From NCBI GenBank assembly GCA_937902905.1, contig CALELW010000292.1:1-8224 (forward strand): a DNA stretch of 8,224 nt, written 5' to 3'. The position numbers and the translations under genes were made by a program. A model generated the notes under the pieces. The model was not told the origin of the DNA, did no database searches, and saw only the letters and a list, made by a program, of their open reading frames with translations. The number at the start of each line of letters is the position of its first letter. The stretch's first letter is position 1. This document shows, in pieces, positions 1-5,463 of this stretch. Source of the stretch: an uncultured Clostridium sp. Its GTDB lineage: Bacteria; Bacillota; Clostridia; Lachnospirales; Lachnospiraceae.

Positions 1-1
1 G

Positions 2-49
2 CCGAAGTTTAAAACACTTGTGAAATCAGCCATTGAAAGGATGTGTTAG
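2..49 (+). CDS. Possible C-terminal end of an upstream gene (partial)
   Basis: An open frame runs from the window edge to a TAG at 47-49, giving about 15 residues (PKFKTLVKSAIERMC). The stop lies one base before the ATG of the amidohydrolase at 51, and that gene's SD (35-40) lies inside this frame, the usual geometry of coupled genes in an operon. The peptide has a plausible amphipathic helical C-terminus, but 15 open codons are easily expected by chance. A second frame ends earlier, at TAA 10-12. I cannot assign a family. Confidence 0.35.
   Translation, partial: PKFKTLVKSAIERMC
35..40 (+). promoter_or_regulatory. SD that decides the amidohydrolase start
   Basis: GAAAGG lies 10 bases before the ATG at 51. 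It supports that ATG over the in-frame TTG at 33, which overlaps the SD itself and has no purine-rich site of its own. Confidence 0.6.
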
Positions 50-50
50 G

Positions 51-1331
51 ATGTCTTCCATACGCTTGTATCATGCGAAAATTCTTACAATGGAAGAAAA
101 TGCGGAAGTCTTTGACGGAGAAGTACACATAGACGGAAACTGCATTTCCTATGTAGGAAAAAATAATCCGGAACTGAATAAAAGAAAGTTTACACGGGAA
201 ATTGACTGTGAAGGAAATCTTTTAATGCCCGGTTTTAAAAATGCCCACACACATTCTGCCATGACATTTCTGCGCTCCTATGCGGATGATCTGCCATTGC
301 AGAACTGGTTAAATGATAGGGTGTTTCCGATGGAGGCGAAACTGCAGAAAGGGGATATTGAAATCTTATCCAAGGTGGCAGTTTTAGAATATCTGACAAG
401 CGGAATTACCTCAAATTTTGATATGTATGTGGACAATTATGAACACGCAGAAACTTCAAAAAAAATGGGATTTCGTACAGTTTTTTGCGGTGAACTGAAC
501 AATTTTACCGGTTCGCTTGCACGCACAAGAGAGGAATATGAAACGTTAAATAAAGGGGATGAACTGGTGTCATTTCGCCTTGGCGTTCATGCTGAATATA
601 CAACAAGCCGTGAATTGTTAGAGGGCATGGCAGAACTTGCCCATGAATACAAACAGCCGGTGTATCTGCATCTGGCAGAGACAAAAAAAGAAGTGGAAGA
701 ATGTAAAATGCGTTATGACATGTCGCCGGTTCAGTTTTTGGATTCGATTGGTTTATTTGACTATGGCGGTGGTGGTTTCCACGGTGTCTGGATGGATGAA
801 ACAGACCGGAATATCTGCAGGGAGAAAAAGGTGTCTATTGTTACCAATCCGGCATCCAATGCAAAACTTGCGAGTGGCATTGCGGATTTACCTGCTTTAA
901 AAAAGGCGGGAATTAACCTAGCGATTGGCACGGATGGACCGGCGAGCAATAATGCACTTGACATGTTCAGGGAAATGTATTTAGCAGCAGTTCTTCCGAA
1001 ATTAAAATATGAGGACGCAGCGGTTATGGATGCTGCAGATGTTTTAAAGATGGCTACAACCGGTGGTGCGCTGGCGATGGGGCTGCCGGAATGCATGTAT
1101 GTAAAGGAAGGCCAGCTTGCTGATTTGATTTTAATTGATTTACAGCGGCCAAATATGCAGCCTGTGCATAATCTTGTGAAAAACTTAGTATACAGTGGTA
1201 GTAAAGAAAATGTGAAAATGACGATGGTAAATGGCAGGATTCTCTATGAAAATGGTGATTTTTTTGTGGGAGAAAGTCCATCGGAAATTTATGCAAAAGC
1301 AAATGAAGTTACCAAGCGGATTACTCAGTAA
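51..1331 (+). CDS. mtaD: Amidohydrolase, 5-methylthioadenosine/S-adenosylhomocysteine deaminase-like
   Basis: This is a 426-residue cytosolic metal-dependent hydrolase of the TRZ/ATZ/SsnA branch, the usual length for the family. Visible family marks are the N-terminal beta-sandwich, then HTH (H66, H68) after PGFKNA as metal ligands, HAEYTTS near 180, HLAE with H207 and E210, FHG with H244, NPASNAKLASG (267-276), and GTDG with D295 as metal ligand and catalytic acid/base. By family knowledge it would deaminate the adenine ring of MTA, SAH or related nucleosides, feeding purine and methionine salvage. The substrate is inferred: guanine or other aminohydrolase activity is possible, and the commoner HAPYT segment reads HAEYT here. 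I start at ATG 51 because of the SD at 35-40; a TTG at 33 would add six residues. Its stop overlaps that of the opposing ABC-F gene by 11 bp. Confidence 0.85.
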   Translation: MSSIRLYHAKILTMEENAEVFDGEVHIDGNCISYVGKNNPELNKRKFTREIDCEGNLLMPGFKNAHTHSAMTFLRSYADDLPLQNWLNDRVFPMEAKLQKGDIEILSKVAVLEYLTSGITSNFDMYVDNYEHAETSKKMGFRTVFCGELNNFTGSLARTREEYETLNKGDELVSFRLGVHAEYTTSRELLEGMAELAHEYKQPVYLHLAETKKEVEECKMRYDMSPVQFLDSIGLFDYGGGGFHGVWMDETDRNICREKKVSIVTNPASNAKLASGIADLPALKKAGINLAIGTDGPASNNALDMFREMYLAAVLPKLKYEDAAVMDAADVLKMATTGGALAMGLPECMYVKEGQLADLILIDLQRPNMQPVHNLVKNLVYSGSKENVKMTMVNGRILYENGDFFVGESPSEIYAKANEVTKRITQ

Positions 1332-1336
1332 CTTCA
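1304..1336. terminator. Inverted repeat over the convergent gene ends, possible bidirectional terminator
   Basis: TGAAGTTAC (1304-1312) and GTAACTTCA (1328-1336) are perfect 9-bp inverted repeats with a 15-base loop that contains most of the overlap between the two convergent genes. On the minus strand the stem is followed by a U-rich stretch (TTTGCTTTTG). On the plus strand the following bases are only moderately T-rich. No intergenic space exists here for a conventional terminator. The stem has only three G-C pairs, so termination efficiency is uncertain. Confidence 0.4.
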
Positions 1337-3270
1337 AATTCTTCTAATTGTTCAGCTAACCGTTCCCATTGCTCCATAGCGGCAGTGAGAGCGGTTTCTT
1401 TTTCTTCGCGGGCAGTTGATAATTCGTTCAGTTTATGGGCATTGCATGCATATTCCGGACGCATCAGTTCCTCATCAATGCTTGCAATGTCAGTTTCCAG
1501 TGCTTCAATTTCTTGTTCGGCTTTTTGATATTCGTTCTCGATTTTCCGCTTTTTCGCTGCCAGCTTTTTCTGCTCCTGCCAGTCAAGTTTACCTTCTTCT
1601 TTTGTTTCTTTTTTGGTAGAAGTCTGCATGGTTTTATTGTCATCTGTTAAAAAGCGGCTTTCCACCGTGTCTTTTTTCTCCAGATAGTACGCATAATTTC
1701 CACTGTAGGAGAGCAGTTTGTGCCCGGTCAAATCCAAAATTCTTGTGGCAGTGCGATTGATAAAATAACGGTCATGCGAGACGTAAAGCACAGTTCCCTC
1801 ATATTTATTAATTGCGGATTCCAAAATTTCTTTGGAGGTAATATCCAAATGGTTGGTCGGCTCGTCAAGAAGTAAAAAGTTTGCCTTTGACAGCATCAGT
1901 TTTGCTAATGATACACGACCCTTTTCACCACCGCTGAGAAGATGAATCGGTTTAAAAACATCATCTCCCGTAAATAAAAAGGCAGCGAGGACATTACGAA
2001 TTGCCGTATTTGTTAAATCCGGGTAATCATCCTGAATTTCTTCAAAGATGGTTTTGTCATCATGAAGCATCTGATGTTCCTGATCATAATATCCGATTTC
2101 GACATGCGAGCCGGTTACTGCACTTCCCTCATCGACAGGAATCATTCCCTGGATTAATTTTAAAAGTGTTGTTTTGCCGGTTCCATTCTTGCCGATAATT
2201 GCCACTTTTTCACCTCGTTTAATTGAAAATGAAAGGTGGTCAAACAAATGATTTTCTCCAAAACTTTTGGCAAAATCGGTGACTGTCAAAACATCATTTC
2301 CACTGATTACCGAAGGAGTCAGGGAAAGTGAAAGCGATTTTTCGTATTCTACCGGTTTTTCTACACGCTCGATTTTTGCTAACATTTTTTCGCGGCTTTC
2401 GGCGCGGCGTATCGATTTTTCGCGGTTAAAGGATTTTAATTTTTGAATGACCGCTTCCTGATGTTTGATTTCCTGCTGCTGGTTGTAGTAGCGGTGAATC
2501 ATTTCCTCGCGTAATTTTTCCTTTTTTTCAGAATAACTGGTATAGTCGCCGGTAAAGGTCATTACTTTGCCGTGGTCAATTTCAATAATTTTTTCGGCGA
2601 TGCGGTCGATGAAAAAACGGTCGTGAGAGACAACTAAGACACTTCCCTTGTAACCGTTTAAATAGTTTTCAAGCCAGCGCACAGATTCCAAATCTAAGTG
2701 GTTTGTAGGCTCATCCATTAACAATAAGTCCGGTTCTGATAACAGAAGTTTACCAAGAGCGACCCTTGTTTTTTGTCCACCGGAGAGATTGTTGATGCAC
2801 TGGTGCATTGCTTCCCCACGAAAACCGAGACCGTTAATGACACCGAGAACTTTACTTTTGTAGGTATATCCTTCGCCATCTTCAAAAGCCGTCTGCAGCT
2901 TATGGTATTGGTTTAATACACGCTCTAATTCGGCGCCTTCTAAGGTTGTCATCTGCTGCTCCATTGCACGGATTTTTTCGTCCATTTCGATGACATCTGA
3001 CTTAACAGCCAATAATTCTTCATAAATCGTTTTGTCTGAGTGATAACCCTGCTGCTGTGGGAGATAGCCGATGGTGCTTCCTTTGGCTGTTACAATTTCA
3101 CCAGAATCAGCCGGAAGTTCGCCGACAATGATTCGCAGCAGTGTTGTTTTGCCGGCACCGTTAATGCCCACGATGGCAGCGCGTTCACCCTCATTTATAT
3201 GAAAAACAGCATCTGACAAAACGGTTTCGTCTGCAAATGCCTTTGAGATATGATTGCATGCTAATATCAT
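1321..3270 (-). CDS. ydiF: ABC-F family ATPase, YdiF-like, with C-terminal coiled coil
   Basis: This is a soluble 649-residue protein with two ATP-binding cassettes and no membrane segment, typical of translation-associated ABC-F factors. ABC1 has Walker A GINGAGKT (35-42), signature LSGGQ (162-166), Walker B with catalytic E187, and an SHD switch at 215-217. The linker (about 245-310) is charged and helical, as expected for the P-site tRNA-interaction motif. ABC2 has GKNGTGKTT (360-368), LSGGE (445-449), catalytic E470 and SHD 498-500. After a Lys/Glu-rich stretch (about 550-570), a predicted coiled coil fills 570-649. The N-terminus and layout match my memory of Bacillus subtilis YdiF, whose gene also lies near rex. 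The role is probably ribosome rescue or tuning; drug resistance cannot be concluded. I start at ATG 3270 with GGAGG upstream; a frame open to TTG 3354 would run through the promoter region. Confidence 0.9.
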   Translation of the reverse strand: MILACNHISKAFADETVLSDAVFHINEGERAAIVGINGAGKTTLLRIIVGELPADSGEIVTAKGSTIGYLPQQQGYHSDKTIYEELLAVKSDVIEMDEKIRAMEQQMTTLEGAELERVLNQYHKLQTAFEDGEGYTYKSKVLGVINGLGFRGEAMHQCINNLSGGQKTRVALGKLLLSEPDLLLMDEPTNHLDLESVRWLENYLNGYKGSVLVVSHDRFFIDRIAEKIIEIDHGKVMTFTGDYTSYSEKKEKLREEMIHRYYNQQQEIKHQEAVIQKLKSFNREKSIRRAESREKMLAKIERVEKPVEYEKSLSLSLTPSVISGNDVLTVTDFAKSFGENHLFDHLSFSIKRGEKVAIIGKNGTGKTTLLKLIQGMIPVDEGSAVTGSHVEIGYYDQEHQMLHDDKTIFEEIQDDYPDLTNTAIRNVLAAFLFTGDDVFKPIHLLSGGEKGRVSLAKLMLSKANFLLLDEPTNHLDITSKEILESAINKYEGTVLYVSHDRYFINRTATRILDLTGHKLLSYSGNYAYYLEKKDTVESRFLTDDNKTMQTSTKKETKEEGKLDWQEQKKLAAKKRKIENEYQKAEQEIEALETDIASIDEELMRPEYACNAHKLNELSTAREEKETALTAAMEQWERLAEQLEEFEVTE

Positions 3271-3281
3271 AATGATTGAAT

Positions 3282-3286
3282 CCTCC
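3282..3286 (-). promoter_or_regulatory. SD of the ABC-F gene
   Basis: On the minus strand GGAGG lies 11 bases before ATG 3270, slightly long but the only strong site. It rules out the upstream in-frame TTG at 3354. Confidence 0.65.
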
Positions 3287-3308
3287 AAAAAACTTCTAAT
3301 AAAAACAT

Positions 3309-3337
3309 ATTTTATAATAATTTTTATTTTTTTGCAA
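3309..3337 (-). promoter_or_regulatory. Candidate promoter for the ABC-F gene
   Basis: On the minus strand TTGCAA (3337-3332) is followed after 17 bases by TAAAAT (3314-3309) in very AT-rich DNA. Initiation near 3302 would leave a leader of about 30 bases that carries the SD. The -10 is ambiguous because TATAAA at 3316-3311 and TATTAT at 3319-3314 overlap it. Confidence 0.4.
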
Positions 3338-3398
3338 CATTTTGCCGCTATCAATCGTCTTATTCAATGAACACCAAAAAAAAGAAAGGGTGGTTACT

Positions 3399-3746
3399 AT
3401 GTGTATCAATCGAATTTATTACGGAGAAGAGGCAATCAGCCGCATTGAGCGCAATGAAGAGGGCAAAAGAAACTGGCTTTCTAAAAAAGAGAAAAAGAAG
3501 GTAAAAAAAGTTTCTTTGTGGAAGATTACAAAAGATTCCTTTGATTTAAATGCACTCTGTGAGTTCCCGAATCTTGAAGTGATAGAGATAGCAGGATTTG
3601 ATGAGTTTAAGCCTTTGGAATTAAAACATATTGAGGTTTTATATCAATTTCGCAGATTAAAATGCCTGCGTCTGTCTTCCTGCCTGATTCCGGAGCCAAT
3701 TGAGAAGGGAAAATGGAAACATTTGCGGACATTGGAGATTGACTAA
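3399..3746 (+). CDS. Small unrecognised protein with leucine-rich-repeat-like periodicity
   Basis: This 115-residue protein is not one I recognise. The N-terminal third contains a lysine-rich patch (SKKEKKKVKK, 28-37). From about residue 50 the pattern LxxLxL appears three times: L59-I62-I64, L87-L90-L92 and L109-L112-I114, each preceded by an aromatic-rich helix-like segment (CEFPN, YQFRR, GKWKH). This looks like two to three irregular leucine-rich repeats, with the chain stopping inside the last strand. No signal peptide, membrane segment or catalytic motif is visible. The start at ATG 3399 follows AAAGGGTGG (3385-3393) at a good distance; a TTG at 3342 would add 19 unlikely residues. It is divergent from the ABC-F gene, and its stop codon lies within the rex promoter. 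A role in protein binding is only inferred from the repeats. Confidence 0.65.
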   Translation: MCINRIYYGEEAISRIERNEEGKRNWLSKKEKKKVKKVSLWKITKDSFDLNALCEFPNLEVIEIAGFDEFKPLELKHIEVLYQFRRLKCLRLSSCLIPEPIEKGKWKHLRTLEID

Positions 3747-3756
3747 TTTTTAACAT
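3739..3756 (+). promoter_or_regulatory. Partial Rex operator-like sequence
   Basis: The 18 bases compare with the clostridial Rex consensus TTGTTAA-N4-TTAACAA, as I remember it, at about 10 of 14 defined positions. The right half TTAACAT is near-perfect and the left half TTGACTA is weak. It covers the -35 and part of the spacer of the rex promoter, a position suited to autorepression. The left-half match comes partly from the -35 hexamer, so chance similarity is a real alternative. Confidence 0.25.
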
Positions 3757-3767
3757 TCCATTATAAT
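3739..3767 (+). promoter_or_regulatory. Sigma-A-type promoter of the rex operon
   Basis: TTGACT (3739-3744, five of six to consensus) is separated by exactly 17 bases from a perfect TATAAT (3762-3767). The -35 overlaps the last codons and stop of the preceding small gene. Initiation is expected near 3774, about 55 bases before the rex GTG. This is the best promoter match I found in the window and probably drives rex through mazF. Confidence 0.75.
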
Positions 3768-3807
3768 AAGTACAAACAGCTTTTTTTATGGCTGATTTGT
3801 ACTTTTT
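3768..3807 (+). terminator. Hairpin with T-rich tail between the small gene and rex
   Basis: Arm 3768-3780 (AAGTACAAACAGC) pairs with 3791-3804 over 13 bp with one bulged A at 3795, around a T-rich 10-base loop, and is followed by TTT. It fits an intrinsic terminator for readthrough from the small upstream gene. Because rex transcription should begin near 3774, a shortened form (CAG C/GCTG plus the flanking A-T pairs) would also sit at the 5' end of the rex mRNA. Confidence 0.5.
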
Positions 3808-3815
3808 GTTTCGTT

Positions 3816-3820
3816 GGAGG
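3816..3820 (+). promoter_or_regulatory. SD that sets the GTG start of rex
   Basis: GGAGG lies 8 bases before GTG 3829, an ideal distance. The in-frame TTG at 3814 overlaps the SD and can be dismissed. Confidence 0.75.
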
Positions 3821-3828
3821 ATACTTTT

Positions 3829-4461
3829 GTGGCAGATAAAAAGATTTCAGCGGCAGTAATTAAGCGTTTGCCGCGGTATTATAGATATTTAAGTGAATTA
3901 TTGGATAATGGAATTGAGCGTATTTCATCCGGGGAGTTAAGTAAGCAGATGAAGGTGACAGCATCCCAAATCCGACAGGATTTTAATAATTTTGGAGGGT
4001 TTGGACAGCAGGGATATGGTTATAATGTTCCTTATCTGAAAAATGAGATAGGTAAAATCTTAGGACTTGACAGGGACTACCATGTGATTATCCTTGGTGC
4101 CGGTAACTTAGGACACGCACTTGCGAATTATGCCGGTTTTGAAAAACGAGGATTTGTTGTATCGGCGGTTTTTGATGTCAGTCCGGATAAGATAGGCAAA
4201 AAGATTGGTCATACGATGGTATATGACATGAAAGACTTAGAAGGGTATGTGAAAGGACATACGGTAGATATTGCAGCGCTTACGCTGCCGAAAGCAATTG
4301 CGCCGGCAGTAGCAAAACAGCTTGTACAGTATGGTGTTGGTGCGTTTTGGAATTTTGCAGCTACCGATTTGAATCTTCCGGAAAATATTGCGGTTGAGAA
4401 TGTACATCTGGCAGAGAGTCTGATGCGGCTTTCCTACAATATTTCCAACTTGCCGGAATAG
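3829..4461 (+). CDS. rex: Redox-sensing transcriptional repressor Rex
   Basis: This 210-residue protein has the usual length for Rex. Residues 1-80 form the winged-helix DNA-binding domain, with recognition helix and wing at ASQIRQDFNNFGGFGQQGYG (45-64). A Rossmann domain follows, with GAGNLG (90-95) and the acidic D116 in FDVSP that normally contacts the adenosine ribose. NFA (175-177) and the C-terminal helix near AESLMRLSYN (195-204) fit the domain-swapped dimer helix. In this family NAD+ favours DNA binding and NADH releases it, which controls fermentation and respiratory genes. The start is GTG, set by GGAGG at 3816. It is the first gene of the probable operon, behind a strong promoter that carries a weak Rex-like site, so autoregulation is plausible but unproven. 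Confidence 0.95.
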   Translation: MADKKISAAVIKRLPRYYRYLSELLDNGIERISSGELSKQMKVTASQIRQDFNNFGGFGQQGYGYNVPYLKNEIGKILGLDRDYHVIILGAGNLGHALANYAGFEKRGFVVSAVFDVSPDKIGKKIGHTMVYDMKDLEGYVKGHTVDIAALTLPKAIAPAVAKQLVQYGVGAFWNFAATDLNLPENIAVENVHLAESLMRLSYNISNLPE

Positions 4462-4471
4462 GAGGAATGGT

Positions 4472-5077
4472 ATGAAACGACGAGACTTAGAATTTGAAAC
4501 GCTGGTGAGAGAAGCTTTAAAAGGGAAAAAGGTTCCAATTCTAGTGTTGGACCGTCGCTGGCATACCTTATTTCCGCAGGGGGAAAAACCGGTTGAGATT
4601 GTTCAGCTTGAGGAGAAATTAAATGAACTGCTCAAAAGGCAGGGGTATTTAGTAAATGACATAAAAGATTTAAAGAGGACGAAAAAGAAATTGATGGAAG
4701 GCATTGTGGCTGGGATGAATGATGCAGAGCCTTTACGTGATAAGAAGAAGAAAAACCAGCAGCGTCTTCTTTTGGAAATTAGAGAGCGGATTGAGACGGA
4801 ATCGGATGAATTGGTTGAACTTCCGAGAAAGATAAAAAAGGCAAATGAAGAACTGCTTGCCACAGGAGCACATTATTGTTTTGAACGTCTGGCAAACGGA
4901 GATGAGCAGTTAAAAATTGTAAAGCAGGAAATTGAAGAACTCCGCACTTCCCTTCGTGAGAAAACGGAATGGAAAGATGATTTAGAGGAGAGCATGGACA
5001 GTGCCTATTCTTTGATGCATGGGCTGTTAGGTCATGACGTAATGAATTTATATGATAAAAGGAAGGGAAAAGAATGA
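4472..5077 (+). CDS. Unrecognised coiled-coil protein between rex and acpS
   Basis: This is a 201-residue protein of unknown function. The first 45 residues hold a compact segment, KVPILVLDRRWHTLFP (20-35). Long charged helices follow: about 43-80 (LEEKLNELLKRQ onward), 95-130 and 144-180, with heptad-like Leu/Ile spacing that suggests an antiparallel coiled coil. It ends with a conserved-looking patch LMHGLLGHDVMNLYD (181-195). No signal peptide, membrane segment or enzyme motif is visible. The SD AGGAGG (4460-4465) overlaps the rex stop codon, and the stop overlaps the acpS start as ATGA, so it is probably translationally coupled to both. The tight placement implies it is a real gene co-expressed with them. 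A scaffold or adaptor role would be a guess. Confidence 0.8.
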   Translation: MKRRDLEFETLVREALKGKKVPILVLDRRWHTLFPQGEKPVEIVQLEEKLNELLKRQGYLVNDIKDLKRTKKKLMEGIVAGMNDAEPLRDKKKKNQQRLLLEIRERIETESDELVELPRKIKKANEELLATGAHYCFERLANGDEQLKIVKQEIEELRTSLREKTEWKDDLEESMDSAYSLMHGLLGHDVMNLYDKRKGKE

Positions 5078-5448
5078 TACTTGGAATTGGTGTAGATTCC
5101 ATTGAGATTTCCCGTGTTGTAAAAGCGATGGAAAAAGAGCATTTTCTCCATCGCATTTTTACGGACAAGGAACGGGCGGAGATGGATGACGCAAAAAGGA
5201 GAGGTGCCTCTGATTTTGCCGGGAAAGAAGCGGTAGTAAAAGCACTTGGCACCGGCTTTGCGGGTATTGATGCCTGTGAGGTGGAAATTTTGCGAAGAGA
5301 AAGCGGCGCCCCCTATGTTACACTTTATGGTACGGCGAGAAAAAAAGCAGAAGAAATGGGAATTACCGATTGGAAGATTTCCATCACGAATACAAAGGAA
5401 GTTGCGACTGCATTTGTGATTGCAGCGACAGACGATGTGAAAGAATAG
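5074..5448 (+). CDS. acpS: Holo-[acyl-carrier-protein] synthase
   Basis: This 124-residue AcpS-type phosphopantetheinyl transferase moves the 4'-phosphopantetheine group from CoA to the serine of acyl carrier protein, which activates it for fatty-acid synthesis in the cytosol. The N-terminal GIGVDSIEISR carries D8, and FAGKEAVVKALGTG (48-61) carries E52; these are the expected Mg2+ ligands. K51 and K56 are also in place, and the C-terminal strand KISITNTKEVATAFVIA fits the trimer-forming fold. The start ATG shares the ATGA overlap with the preceding coiled-coil gene, and GGAAGGG (5061-5067) gives a six-base spacing. Only 15 bp separate it from the NAD(P)HX repair gene, a pairing common in Bacillota. 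Confidence 0.95.
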   Translation: MILGIGVDSIEISRVVKAMEKEHFLHRIFTDKERAEMDDAKRRGASDFAGKEAVVKALGTGFAGIDACEVEILRRESGAPYVTLYGTARKKAEEMGITDWKISITNTKEVATAFVIAATDDVKE

Positions 5449-5463
5449 AAAGAAGGGGCTTTT

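Noticed and set aside
3313..3318. Perfect TATAAT on the plus strand upstream of the small LRR-like gene
   Set aside because: No acceptable -35 lies 15-19 bases upstream and no extended -10 is present; in such AT-rich DNA the hexamer is expected by chance. The promoter of that gene remains unidentified.
3298..3328. AATAAAAA / TTTTTATT inverted repeat in the divergent region
   Set aside because: It is entirely A-T in a region of almost only A and T, so it carries little information.
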